From Lachnospiraceae bacterium (GTDB taxonomy: Bacteria > Bacillota > Clostridia > Lachnospirales > Lachnospiraceae): 64,000 bases of DNA. Both the position numbers and the translations under genes were made by a program. The DNA is taken from the NCBI GenBank assembly GCA_017399445.1, contig JAFQCM010000056.1:178658-242657 (forward strand). Direction: 5' to 3'. Of this stretch, positions 8,478 through 17,421 are shown piece after piece; the first letter of the stretch is position 1; each line of letters begins with the position of its first letter. A model generated the notes under the pieces. That model saw only the letters and a list, made by a program, of their open reading frames with translations, was not told where the DNA came from and made no database searches.

Positions 8478-9524
8478 GTGGAGCTTATTGGGTTGGTTGA
8501 TAGATTGGAAGCAGAGGGAATATTGGAGAAGGGAGAATGGATTGAGCTGTTGGAGAATTACGGAGAGAGGGAAAGGGAATATGCAGCAAGGAAAGCAAGG
8601 AAAATAGCGGATGATATTTATGGAAAGGATATTTATATCCGAGGACTGATTGAGTTTACAAATTATTGTAAAAATGACTGTTTTTATTGCGGAATACGAA
8701 GAGGGAACCAGAAGGCAGAACGCTATCGTTTATCGAAGGAGCAGATTCTTTCCTGTTGTGAAAGTGGTTGGAAATTAGGGTTTCGCACCTTTGTATTACA
8801 AGGGGGAGAAGATGGATATTATGCAGATGAGTGGTATGAAGATGTGATTCAAAGTATCAAAGAGTTATATCCGGAATGTGCCATAACTCTTTCTATTGGA
8901 GAACGTTCCAAGAAAAGTTATGAGCGATTGTATCAGGCAGGGGCGGCTCGGTATTTGTTACGGCATGAAACGGCTAATGAAGAGCATTATGGGAAGCTTC
9001 ATCCCAAAGAGATGTCTTTAAAAAATAGAAAGAAGTGCCTGATGGAATTAAAGGAGATTGGGTATCAAACTGGTTGTGGATTTATGGTAGGGTCTCCTTT
9101 TCAAAGTGTGGAAACACTGGCAGAAGATATGATGTTTATTCATCAGTTAAAGCCCCATATGGTGGGGATTGGCCCCTTTATTCCTCATGAAGATACCCCC
9201 TTTGCAAAAGAACCACAGGGGAACCTTTCTTTGACATTGTTTTTGTTAAGTTTAATACGTATTATGGAAAAAAGGGTGTTGCTTCCGGCTACTACTGCTT
9301 TGGGGACAATTGATCCTAATGGCAGAGAACTGGGGATTCTGGCAGGAGCGAATGTAATTATGCCGAATTTGTCTCCAGTGAATGTAAGAAAAAAGTATAT
9401 GTTGTATGATAATAAGATTTGTACTGGGGAAGAGGCAGCAGAATGCAGGGGATGCATTGATAGACGAATGGAAAGTATTGGATATGAGATTGTGTGTGTC
9501 AGAGGGGATTATAAAGAGGCTTAA
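8478..9524 (+). CDS. hydE: [FeFe]-hydrogenase H-cluster maturase, radical SAM protein HydE
   Basis: HydE takes part in building the dithiolate-bridged diiron unit of [FeFe]-hydrogenase. The protein has the radical SAM motif C64-x3-C68-x2-C71 (CKNDCFYC), the following GIRRGN, and near the C-terminus Cys in the spacing C-x7-C-x2-C, matching the second cluster site of HydE. I start at GTG 8478, which has AAGGAG 8 nt upstream and aligns with the usual HydE N-terminus; an in-frame ATG at 8448 has no ribosome site. The length (348 aa) is normal. The HydF, HydG and hydrogenase genes are not adjacent. BioB- and PylB-like proteins are related, but the overall pattern is HydE. Confidence 0.9.
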   Translation: MELIGLVDRLEAEGILEKGEWIELLENYGEREREYAARKARKIADDIYGKDIYIRGLIEFTNYCKNDCFYCGIRRGNQKAERYRLSKEQILSCCESGWKLGFRTFVLQGGEDGYYADEWYEDVIQSIKELYPECAITLSIGERSKKSYERLYQAGAARYLLRHETANEEHYGKLHPKEMSLKNRKKCLMELKEIGYQTGCGFMVGSPFQSVETLAEDMMFIHQLKPHMVGIGPFIPHEDTPFAKEPQGNLSLTLFLLSLIRIMEKRVLLPATTALGTIDPNGRELGILAGANVIMPNLSPVNVRKKYMLYDNKICTGEEAAECRGCIDRRMESIGYEIVCVRGDYKEA

Positions 9525-9551
9525 TGTGAAACTGTATTACTGTTACAAAAC

Positions 9552-9651
9552 GTAACAGTTCAGCCCACGCCATTTGCAAAGTCGCACTATCGTGCTTTCC
9601 GTTGCTCATATACAGGCGTTCCGCTCATGATATGTGATACAAAACTGTTAC
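9552..9651. repeat. Dispersed palindromic repeat, copy A (shortened)
   Basis: About 100 bp with ends GTAACAGTT and AACTGTTAC. The interior closely matches copy B at 38409-38572 (shared blocks CACGCCATT, GCAAAGTCGCACTA, CGTGCTTTCCGTTGCT and CATGATATGTGATACAA) but lacks most of the right half. A further inverted end, CTGTTAC, lies just to the left at 9540-9546. It looks like a small non-coding mobile repeat. Confidence 0.75.
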
Positions 9652-9667
9652 ACATATGCAAATATGC

Positions 9668-9697
9668 TTGACCTTAATAAGAAGAATATGGTATATT
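9668..9697 (+). promoter_or_regulatory. Promoter of the polysaccharide operon
   Basis: TTGACC (9668-9673), an 18-bp spacer and TATATT (9692-9697) fit a sigma-A promoter. The leader that follows runs about 230 nt to the first gene and contains the hairpin at 9821-9852. The rest of the 413-bp gap from 9525 holds repeat copy A and no reading frame of note. Confidence 0.5.
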
Positions 9698-9820
9698 AGG
9701 GAAAGATGGGTAGATACACTAATGTAACCATATTTAATGAGCATTACTAGAGGGATAGTGTGAACTTCAAAATTGAAAATTAAGAAAAGTTTCAGCGAAA
9801 TGGCTGACTGTAAAATATGC

Positions 9821-9852
9821 ATATCCATCAAGGAATACTTGGTGGATATTTT
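9821..9852 (+). terminator. Terminator-like hairpin in the polysaccharide operon leader
   Basis: ATATCCATCAAG and CTTGGTGGATAT form an almost perfect stem around a five-base loop, followed by TTTT-like sequence. It lies between the likely promoter and the first gene of a 25-kb operon, a position suited to attenuation or processive antitermination. Confidence 0.45.
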
Positions 9853-9937
9853 GGTATATAGAAAATATTTTATTTTAAATATAAAAAGATACTGATATTA
9901 GAATAAAGTAAAAACATCTGATAAAGGAGAGGGAATT

Positions 9938-11290
9938 ATGGAAAATAACAACAAAAATAACATTATTGTTATTCGAATAGCAGAGATAGTTCAATTGTTT
10001 ATGAAAAAATTGTGGATAATTGTTCTTGTGGGGGTTCTTTTTGGAGTAGCAGGATATGGATATGCATCAATGACAGAGGAAACACCTATGTATCTGACAA
10101 CAAGCAAGTTGTATGTAACAGGTGTGGAAAGTGCGGTTCCATCTGCCGCTGGTATGAATTTGGGACAGCAGGTAATTAATAGTTATATTGAAATTTTAGA
10201 AAGTAGACCAGTATTAGAACAGGTTATTGAGAATTTAAGCCTGAACATGACATACAAAGAATTACAAAATTGTATTTCGGAATACATACCGGAAGGAACT
10301 TCTATGCTTGAGATTAGTGTGGTCTTTCCAGAGGCGGAATGGGCGAAAAAAGTTGCAGATGAACTGGTAGTAGTGTCTGCGGCAAGAGCGTTGGAAATTA
10401 TGGGGTGCACCGCTCCTACAGTATATGAAGAAGCTTATGTTCCTACAGAACCTTATAATATATATGGTTCTTCCGGTTTGAAATTTATGTTACTTGGAGG
10501 AGTTGCAGGTGCAGTTATAGCAGGCTTTATTATTTTGGTGAGCTATTTTGTAAATACAAAAATAACCAATCCATATAAAGTGAAGGATAGATTACACATT
10601 CCTATATACGGGGTGATTCCGGATTCTTCTGATGATAAAAATAAAGTTTATGAAGAAGCAGCATATCGGGGATTCTGCTCCCAGTTACTTGCGGCCACTC
10701 CTGGCTTTAAGTTGTTTCAGTTCGTTCGTGCTACAGAAAAGGAAAATCAGTATGAGTTTATGCTGAAAGTAGCAGATAACTTTAAGAAGGCAGGAAAGAA
10801 AGTTATGCTGATGGATGTCAATTTAAGTAATCCTAAGTGGGGGGCAGTGGATAGTGCAGATGCAAATAAGAAAGGATTAGAAGCCTGCTTAAAAGGTGAA
10901 GCTAAATTAGAAGATATAGTGGTAAAAAAAGATGGAATAGATTACATTTATTGTAAAGAAGCTGTTATTGATGCACCACAACTCCTTCATGGTGATAAAT
11001 ACAAACATCTTTTGAAGGATTTGAAAGAAGAATATGATTATGTTTTGATAAATCATGCACCATTAAATTATGTACCAGATGCATTGTGTGTTGATTCCGT
11101 AGAAACAGCAATAGTGTTAACACTTTCTGGAAAGACCAATAGAATTGGTCAGGTGAAAAAGATGAAAGCTTTATTTGACCAACAGAATATGGCAGTTGAT
11201 GGAGCAGTACTTTTAGATATGAATATCCATAAAGGTGGTAAATATTTTAAGAAGGAATTTGGCTATTATTTTGGAGTGTATGGAAAATAG
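9938..11290 (+). CDS. Wzz/CpsC-type chain-length protein fused to a degenerate BY-kinase domain
   Basis: The 450-residue protein begins with a Wzz-type domain: an N-terminal membrane helix (about 24-45), an extracytoplasmic region with YLTTSKLYV, and a second helix near 180-208. A cytoplasmic domain follows that resembles the CpsD/CapB tyrosine autokinase. In functional kinases this holds a Walker A loop, but that region here has no GKS/T. The A' motif is altered to LMDVNLSNP, and the Walker B aspartate is Asn in VLINHAP. The C-terminus keeps three tyrosines (GYYFGVYGK). It probably controls chain length and export but may not be an active kinase. AAAGGAG precedes the ATG. It is the first gene of the operon. 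Confidence 0.8.
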   Translation: MENNNKNNIIVIRIAEIVQLFMKKLWIIVLVGVLFGVAGYGYASMTEETPMYLTTSKLYVTGVESAVPSAAGMNLGQQVINSYIEILESRPVLEQVIENLSLNMTYKELQNCISEYIPEGTSMLEISVVFPEAEWAKKVADELVVVSAARALEIMGCTAPTVYEEAYVPTEPYNIYGSSGLKFMLLGGVAGAVIAGFIILVSYFVNTKITNPYKVKDRLHIPIYGVIPDSSDDKNKVYEEAAYRGFCSQLLAATPGFKLFQFVRATEKENQYEFMLKVADNFKKAGKKVMLMDVNLSNPKWGAVDSADANKKGLEACLKGEAKLEDIVVKKDGIDYIYCKEAVIDAPQLLHGDKYKHLLKDLKEEYDYVLINHAPLNYVPDALCVDSVETAIVLTLSGKTNRIGQVKKMKALFDQQNMAVDGAVLLDMNIHKGGKYFKKEFGYYFGVYGK

Positions 11291-11321
11291 CTTATAACAA
11301 AGAAATGAGAGGAAGAATATA

Positions 11322-12503
11322 GTGCAAAATATATTTATAATAGGTTCAAAAGGAATTCCTTCCGCTTACGGTGGTTTTGAGTCCTTTGTGGACAGACTTA
11401 CTTTTTTTCAGAAGTCAGATAAAATTAAGTACCATGTGGCATGTGCAGTAGAACCAGAAGAATGGACAGGGGAAACAGAAAAAGAATTTTCGTATAATGG
11501 TGCCAGATGTTTTCGGATTAAATGGAAGAAGCTGGGAGCTGCCAGAGCGATTTTTTATGATTTAGATGCTTTTGGAGAATGCATTGATTACATAAAGGCA
11601 AATAAGATTGAACAGCCAATTGTATATGTTCTGGCTTGCAGAATCGGACCTTTTTTCAACCACTATGTGAAAAAGATACATAAGCTTGGAGGAAAAGTAT
11701 ATGTAAATCCGGACGGACATGAGTGGAAGCGTGCTAAATGGAGTGCACCAGTAAGAACTTACTGGAAAGTGTCTGAGCGTCTGATGGTAAAACATGCAGA
11801 TTTGTTAATCTGTGACAGTAAAGCCATTGAAAAATATATTCATGAAGATTATGAGAAGTACCAGCCATCTACTACATTCATTGCTTATGGTTCTGATACA
11901 GTAAAATCTCAGCTTTCAGATGATGCGAAAGTTTTAAATGACTGGTATAAAGAAAAAGATGTTAAGGCTAAGGAATATTATCTGGCAGTAGGAAGATTTG
12001 TACCGGAAAATAACTTTGAAACTATGGTAAGCGAATTTATGAAATCAGATACAAAAAAAGATTTTGTATTAATTACTAATGTAGAAAATAATAGTTTTTA
12101 TGATTCTCTGTTAAAATCCACCCATTTTGACCAGGACAAGAGAATCAAATTTGTAGGCACTGTATATGACAAGGAATTGCTAAAAAAACTTAGAGAAAAT
12201 GCATATGGATATTTCCATGGACATGAAGTAGGGGGAACTAATCCGAGTTTGCTGGAATCTTTGGGAAGTACAGATTTGAATTTGTTGCTTGATGTAGGAT
12301 TTAACCGTGAAGTAGGAGAAGAAGGTGCTCTTTACTGGAATAAAGAGAACAGAAATCTTGCATCTTTGATTCAAAAAGCAGATGCTATGACAGCTGAGGA
12401 AATTTCTGCGATGGGAATAAAAGCGAAAGAACGTATTACAAAAGAGTATAGCTGGGATTATATTGTAGACCAGTATGAAAAAGTATTCTTAAGAAAAGTG
12501 TAA
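11322..12503 (+). CDS. Glycosyltransferase with DUF1972 domain (rhamnosyltransferase-like)
   Basis: This 393-residue cytoplasmic protein starts with GTG; GAGAGGAAG lies upstream. The N-terminus, IGSKGIPSAYGGFESF, is the signature of the DUF1972 group of GT4-like enzymes, which includes beta-1,4-rhamnosyltransferases such as RgpA and Cps2T. A GT-B second domain with a donor-binding region (GHEVGGTNPSLLESLG) follows. In such clusters it usually adds an early sugar of the repeat unit, often rhamnose. No dTDP-rhamnose genes are in the window, so the sugar is not proven. The gene lies 31 bp after the chain-length gene, in the same operon. Confidence 0.85.
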   Translation: MQNIFIIGSKGIPSAYGGFESFVDRLTFFQKSDKIKYHVACAVEPEEWTGETEKEFSYNGARCFRIKWKKLGAARAIFYDLDAFGECIDYIKANKIEQPIVYVLACRIGPFFNHYVKKIHKLGGKVYVNPDGHEWKRAKWSAPVRTYWKVSERLMVKHADLLICDSKAIEKYIHEDYEKYQPSTTFIAYGSDTVKSQLSDDAKVLNDWYKEKDVKAKEYYLAVGRFVPENNFETMVSEFMKSDTKKDFVLITNVENNSFYDSLLKSTHFDQDKRIKFVGTVYDKELLKKLRENAYGYFHGHEVGGTNPSLLESLGSTDLNLLLDVGFNREVGEEGALYWNKENRNLASLIQKADAMTAEEISAMGIKAKERITKEYSWDYIVDQYEKVFLRKV

Positions 12504-12539
12504 AAATGTTCAATTAGCAAAAACAGAGGAGAGAAACCA

Positions 12540-13781
12540 ATGAAAATATTGATGGTAAATAAATTCTTTTATATCAAAGGTGGTAGTGAGACCTATTATT
12601 TTGCACTTAAGCGAATGCTGGAAGCAAAAGGTCATACAGTAATCGATTTTTCTATGAAGGATGAAAAGAATTTTGACTCTCCTTATGTAGAGTATTTTGT
12701 AGAGGCTGTAGATTATAATGGTGGAATGAGTAAAAAGCAACAGTTGAAAGCAGCAAAGAATATTATTTATTCTACGGAGGCAAAGCGCAAACTGGAAAAG
12801 TTGATACAAGAAACAAAGCCGGATATTGCCCATCTTCATATTTTCCAGCATCAGTTATCGCCATCCATTCTGGATGTGCTGAAAAAGTACAATATACCTA
12901 CGGTTTATACAGCCCACGATTTAAAAATGCTGTGTTTAAATTATGTAATGATGACACATGGACAGCTTTGCGAAAAATGTAAGGATGGTCATTATATTAA
13001 TTGTTTGAAGCAGAAATGTGTGAAGAATTCTACCCTTAAGAGCAGCATTAATGTGATAGAAGGTTACTTACATAAATGGAGAAAAAGCTATGATGCTATT
13101 GATGTAATACTGACACCTAGTTTATTCTATAGAAACAAATTTCTGAACTTTGGAATAGATAAGGAGCGAGTATATCATTTGCCTAACTTTCTTGATAGAG
13201 AATGTCCTGAAGTGGAACCTGCAGAAGATAAAGAACAGTATTTTTTATATTTTGGAAGGTTGTCTGCAGAAAAAGGGATTCTTACATTAATTAAAGCTAT
13301 AGAGAACACAGATAAGCTTCTTTATATTGTAGGAACCGGCCCTTGTAAAGAAGAAATAGAGCAATATCTGAAAGAACATAATATGGTTAACGTAAAACTC
13401 CTTGGATTTAAAAGTGGGCAGGAACTGATTAATGTAGTGGGAAATGCCAAAGCAGTGATTTTACCTTCTGAGTGGTATGAGAATGGACCTTATTCAGCTA
13501 TTGAGTCATTGCAATTAGGACGTCCTATTATTGGTTCAGAACTGGGTGGAATTCCAGAATTAATTGATGGTAACGGTAAAGTTTTCCGGCATGGTAAAGT
13601 GGAAGAATTAAGAGAAATTTTGGAACAGTTTCCTGAACCTGGAACACCGGATTATGAACAGTACTGTAAACGTTCCAAAGAGATTTTTGCAAAAAATTAT
13701 ATGGCAGAAGGTCATTATGAACAGTTACTGCCAATGTATGAAAAAGCAATGAAAAAGCATGATAATGAGAGGTCGTTATGA
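12540..13781 (+). CDS. GT4 family glycosyltransferase
   Basis: The 413-residue protein has a GT-B fold: an N-terminal KILMVNKFFYIKGGSETY motif typical of GT4, and a C-terminal donor domain with YFGRLSAEKGILTLI and the EX7E-like segment PSEWYENGPYSAIESLQLGRP. A Cys-rich stretch near residues 140-165 (CEKCKDGHYINC) is seen in some GT4 enzymes of Gram-positive clusters and may bind a metal. It should transfer a sugar from a nucleotide donor to the growing lipid-linked repeat unit at the inner membrane face. The stop codon overlaps the next start in ATGA, so the two are translationally coupled. Donor and acceptor are unknown. Confidence 0.9.
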   Translation: MKILMVNKFFYIKGGSETYYFALKRMLEAKGHTVIDFSMKDEKNFDSPYVEYFVEAVDYNGGMSKKQQLKAAKNIIYSTEAKRKLEKLIQETKPDIAHLHIFQHQLSPSILDVLKKYNIPTVYTAHDLKMLCLNYVMMTHGQLCEKCKDGHYINCLKQKCVKNSTLKSSINVIEGYLHKWRKSYDAIDVILTPSLFYRNKFLNFGIDKERVYHLPNFLDRECPEVEPAEDKEQYFLYFGRLSAEKGILTLIKAIENTDKLLYIVGTGPCKEEIEQYLKEHNMVNVKLLGFKSGQELINVVGNAKAVILPSEWYENGPYSAIESLQLGRPIIGSELGGIPELIDGNGKVFRHGKVEELREILEQFPEPGTPDYEQYCKRSKEIFAKNYMAEGHYEQLLPMYEKAMKKHDNERSL

Positions 13782-14518
13782 GAAAAATTCCAAAGATAGT
13801 TCACTATTGCTGGTTTGGCAATGGAGAAAAGCCAGATAATATCAAAGCTTATATTGAAACATGGAAGGCAAATATGCCAGATTATACTTTTATGGAATGG
13901 AATGAACAGAATTTTGATGTGGAACATTCCATTCCTTATGTGGGTCAGGCTTACGAAGCCAAAAAATATGCATTTGTTAGTGACTATGTGAGGATACAGG
14001 CATTATATCAGTACGGTGGAGTCTATTTTGATACAGATGTAGAGGTGAAAAAGCCTTTTGAGGAATTTTTGGAAGACAAGTCTATGGTATTGGGCTTTGA
14101 AAGCGAAAGGAGTCTTTTGACTGCTTTTATCGCAGTGGAAAAGGAACATCCCTTCATGGGGGAGTTTCTCCAAACCTATAAAGAACGTAATTTTCTGAAA
14201 GAAGATGGTTCCTATGATATGCTTGTAATTAACGATGGTTTTTCTAGACTTATGGAAAATAAAGGCGTGGATTTGAATAGAAATGAATACCAGGAACTGC
14301 AGGGAGATATTGTTATTTATCCAATAGAATACTTTTGTGGCTTTGATGTAAATAATTGGCATGAGTCCATTACAGATAAAACTTGCACAGTACACTATAT
14401 GAACAGTAGCTGGGTGTCGGGGAAGCAGGGAATGAAACGTAAGATAATTTATACATTGCAGAAAATCTTGGGCTATAAGAACTATGACAAACTAAAAGGA
14501 ATATTTAAGGGAAAATAA
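13778..14518 (+). CDS. GT32-type glycosyltransferase with DXD motif
   Basis: The 246-residue protein opens with KIPKIVHYCWFG and has the segment SDYVRIQALYQYGGVYFDTD, with the metal-binding DXD near residue 86. This is the OCH1/GT32 capsular sugar-transferase family, which uses a nucleotide sugar and a divalent metal. It begins at an ATGA overlap with the preceding GT4 gene. It probably adds a side or backbone sugar of the surface polysaccharide. The length is normal for the bacterial members. Specificity (mannose, galactose or N-acetylglucosamine) cannot be read from the sequence. Confidence 0.9.
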   Translation: MRKIPKIVHYCWFGNGEKPDNIKAYIETWKANMPDYTFMEWNEQNFDVEHSIPYVGQAYEAKKYAFVSDYVRIQALYQYGGVYFDTDVEVKKPFEEFLEDKSMVLGFESERSLLTAFIAVEKEHPFMGEFLQTYKERNFLKEDGSYDMLVINDGFSRLMENKGVDLNRNEYQELQGDIVIYPIEYFCGFDVNNWHESITDKTCTVHYMNSSWVSGKQGMKRKIIYTLQKILGYKNYDKLKGIFKGK

Positions 14519-14547
14519 AATTTGTAAAGGAACAATGGAGGGAGAAA

Positions 14548-15120
14548 ATGGTATTAACAGGCGGACAGGTAAGGATGGCATCCATAAAGATGTTTCTTTA
14601 TTCAAGAGGAAATGCATATAAAAACGCGGAATACATCAAAAAGAAAAATATATTCTATCATATGGGAAATGGCTGTTACTATCATCCAAGGAAGCTTCCT
14701 ACAGAGCCTATATTGATGTCTATGGGGGATAATGTATGGGTATCTGCAAATGTTAGGTTTATTACCCATGATATGACAGGAGATATGCTGAAAAATCATC
14801 CAAAGTATGGAGCGGAATTTTCCAAGATGTACAGCCCTTATTATATGGGAAAAATTCAGATAGGAAATAATGTGATGATTGGGGCAGATGCCACGATTAT
14901 GTATGATGTGAAGATTGGTGATGACTGTATCATAGCTGCCGGAAGTATTGTGACGAAAGATGTACCTTCGGGTAGCGTTGTGGCAGGAGTGCCAGCAAGA
15001 GTAATTGGAACACTGGAGGACTTTGTAGAGAAACGAAGACCAGTGTTGGAGAAGATGATTAAAAAGGAAGATGGAATCGAAGGAATGATTCAGTTTTTCT
15101 GGGAGCAGGATAAGCGATAG
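14548..15120 (+). CDS. Left-handed beta-helix O-acyltransferase (hexapeptide repeat)
   Basis: The 190-residue protein has hexapeptide repeats, seen as GDNVWVSANVRFITHD, IGNNVMIGADATIMYDVKIG and DDCIIAAGSIVTKDVPSGSV. These build the left-handed beta-helix of NodL/CatB/maa-type acetyltransferases, which act as trimers on acetyl-CoA. The histidine in the loop ITHDM is placed like the catalytic His of this group. In a polysaccharide operon it most likely O-acetylates a sugar before export. GGAGGGAGAAA precedes the ATG. The gene is 29 bp after the previous one and 12 bp before the polymerase. Confidence 0.88.
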   Translation: MVLTGGQVRMASIKMFLYSRGNAYKNAEYIKKKNIFYHMGNGCYYHPRKLPTEPILMSMGDNVWVSANVRFITHDMTGDMLKNHPKYGAEFSKMYSPYYMGKIQIGNNVMIGADATIMYDVKIGDDCIIAAGSIVTKDVPSGSVVAGVPARVIGTLEDFVEKRRPVLEKMIKKEDGIEGMIQFFWEQDKR

Positions 15121-15132
15121 GAGAATGCGGAA

Positions 15133-16383
15133 GTGAAAATAGCAGTAGAAGAGAAAAAAGTGGTTATGGGGTTGTATTGTGCAGCTTTGTTCTTATCCAT
15201 GCTGTCAATTGTGGATAACGCACCTTTTGTAGGAATTATATATAATGTGAAATATCTCTATATGGTGATAATTACTTTCTTCTGTTTGTATGATGGAATA
15301 TTAATCTGGAATAAAAGAATTTCAGTGGGAATGGGATTGTTGCTCGTTCATACCATATTGTATGGTGTAGTATTTATAAATCCACGTATTCAAAGTTATA
15401 CAGGGGTTCATTTTGAACAGATGATGGGAGTTTACATTTTAACCCTTTTTACTTGCATATATGTATATAAAAAAGATTGCTATTTACTTTTTTTGAAGAT
15501 GAGCTTTCTGGCATTGGCATTTTTTATTCTTTGGTGTGCCATCACTCATCCTGGAGCTTTTGTAAATCCTGTTTATTTTGTTAATATTTTTTCAAGAACA
15601 CAGAGATTTCGCTCACATTTTGGTATGGGAGATGTAAATTATTGTGGAAATTATTGTGTCTATTTATTATTGGTTTCTTTTTTTCTATGGTGTCAATGGC
15701 GGAAGGGCGGGAGAATGCCCACGAAAAAAACATTGGCCATTGTGGCAGGAATTGATTGCATTGCTTTATGGATGCTTCTTTCTACAGCCTCCCGTTCGGC
15801 TATCCTTAGTTTAGCACTGTTTTTTGGATGTTATGGTCTTTTAAGTAAAAAACAGGTAATTGTTAGAAATTGGAAGTTGGTTTCCACCATAGTGGGGGTG
15901 CTTGCACTCATGCTAGTGATAATCCTTGTGCCTACTGGTATTTTGGCTGATATTTGGCTGGAGTCTAATAGAGAGGGCAATTTTAGCATTAATTACCCTA
16001 TCTTTTTGCAGTATGGAAATTATCTTAATGGTATGGGGTACATGGACAATTCAGGATATTTAGGGATGGTGTATGGATATCCAACAACAGCTATGGATGT
16101 TTACTTTTTATATATTCCTTTTTCAACAGGTATTCTTGGTTCTATACTTATTTTTGGACAGATGATATATTTGCTGTATCAGTTATTGAGACATGGCAAT
16201 ACAGAGGGGCGTGATTTGGCTCTAAGTTTGTTTATTATGATGTTGTATTATGCTATATGGCAGGTAAATTACATGAATTACAGATATTATACTGGAATTA
16301 TCCATATGATAATTTTATTCTTCTTCTTGATGCGAATTAATGAGGAAGAGGATGTTTACATTTTTAAGGTACAAAGGAGGTAA
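15133..16383 (+). CDS. Wzy-like polysaccharide polymerase / O-antigen ligase family membrane protein
   Basis: The 416-residue protein starts with GTG and consists of about eleven predicted membrane helices. A larger external loop near residues 280-330 (NREGNFSINYPIFLQYGNYL and beyond) resembles the periplasmic loop of Wzy/WaaL proteins. A TASRSA motif around residue 215 matches the SR-containing helix common to O-antigen ligase family proteins. In a cluster with a Wzx flippase and a Wzz-like protein, the best role is polymerisation of lipid-linked repeat units on the outer face of the membrane. Sequence similarity in this family is low, so the call rests on topology and context. Confidence 0.75.
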   Translation: MKIAVEEKKVVMGLYCAALFLSMLSIVDNAPFVGIIYNVKYLYMVIITFFCLYDGILIWNKRISVGMGLLLVHTILYGVVFINPRIQSYTGVHFEQMMGVYILTLFTCIYVYKKDCYLLFLKMSFLALAFFILWCAITHPGAFVNPVYFVNIFSRTQRFRSHFGMGDVNYCGNYCVYLLLVSFFLWCQWRKGGRMPTKKTLAIVAGIDCIALWMLLSTASRSAILSLALFFGCYGLLSKKQVIVRNWKLVSTIVGVLALMLVIILVPTGILADIWLESNREGNFSINYPIFLQYGNYLNGMGYMDNSGYLGMVYGYPTTAMDVYFLYIPFSTGILGSILIFGQMIYLLYQLLRHGNTEGRDLALSLFIMMLYYAIWQVNYMNYRYYTGIIHMIILFFFLMRINEEEDVYIFKVQRR

Positions 16384-16385
16384 CT

Positions 16386-17420
16386 ATGGCTAAGAAGCAG
16401 CGAAATCAATATTTGAATTATTGGAAAGGAATCGCTTGTTTTGGTGTGGTTTTTGTTCATACACGCTTTCCGCTTGAGCAGTTGGACGGAATTTTGCAGA
16501 CAATGTTTCGATTTGCAGTACCATTATTTTTTATGGTATCAGGATATTTTTGTTATGGGGAAGACAGAGAATTGGTAGAAAAAAAGCTGCCTTCCAAAAT
16601 AAAGAGAATATTTTGGATTAATTTTGGCGGCTGTTTCTATTATTTTGTCATGCAAATGGCTATAGCAGTTTTTGGGGATTCACATGGAAATAGTGCAGAT
16701 GTAATAGAGAGATTCTGGTTATTGTTTAACAGAAACAAAATGATAGACTGGCTGGTATTTAATCAGGATCCGTTTGTAAATATTATGTGGTTCACCTCAG
16801 CATTATTATATTGCTATATTCTATTCTGGATAATTAATCATTTTAACCTTTATCGGGTGAGTTATGGTCTGATTCCGGTATTAATTGTAATTCATTTGTT
16901 AATGGGAAATGTGATGGTAATGTTTGGGGTGGAAATTAATAAACTTTACTATCGTAATTTTTTGTTATTCGGTCTACCGTTTGTTTTGCTGGGAAATTGG
17001 CTGCACAAAAATCAGGACAGTATTATTAAAAAAGTTACAATAAAAAAATGCCAAATGATTTTCTGGATAGGTTTGATTCTTGGAATTGCTGAGTGGTTTG
17101 TGGAAGGAAGAAGAGAGCTGTATTTTGGTACACTTCTGGTTTTAATAAGTATTTTTCTGTTAAGCATACATCAGCCGGAAGAAAAAGAAAAATCGTTTCT
17201 TACAAAAACTGGAGAAAAATATTCTTTGTTTATCTATGTAGTACATTATAGTTTAATTGTTGTAATGGAAAGATTTTCTGATAAACTGATTATGTCTGGA
17301 AGCATGGTATATTATATATACGGGTTTGTAAGACCGTTTTTAGTTTTTGGAATTTGTTGGGCGGCGGCTTACATGTTCTATAAAGTATTGGATATGCTGA
17401 AAAAATGGAGGAATAAGTAA
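16386..17420 (+). CDS. Acyltransferase family 3 membrane protein
   Basis: The 344-residue protein has about ten membrane helices and the family start LNYWKGIACFGVVFVHTRFP, including the conserved His in the first helix. Next comes FRFAVPLFFMVSGYF, also typical. Acyltransferase-3 proteins move acyl groups, often acetyl or succinyl, onto sugars across the membrane. It begins 2 bp after the polymerase gene, and the next gene starts 1 bp after its stop, so translation is tightly coupled. It is one of three such proteins in the operon, so the polysaccharide is probably modified at several positions. Confidence 0.88.
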   Translation: MAKKQRNQYLNYWKGIACFGVVFVHTRFPLEQLDGILQTMFRFAVPLFFMVSGYFCYGEDRELVEKKLPSKIKRIFWINFGGCFYYFVMQMAIAVFGDSHGNSADVIERFWLLFNRNKMIDWLVFNQDPFVNIMWFTSALLYCYILFWIINHFNLYRVSYGLIPVLIVIHLLMGNVMVMFGVEINKLYYRNFLLFGLPFVLLGNWLHKNQDSIIKKVTIKKCQMIFWIGLILGIAEWFVEGRRELYFGTLLVLISIFLLSIHQPEEKEKSFLTKTGEKYSLFIYVVHYSLIVVMERFSDKLIMSGSMVYYIYGFVRPFLVFGICWAAAYMFYKVLDMLKKWRNK

Positions 17421-17421
17421 A

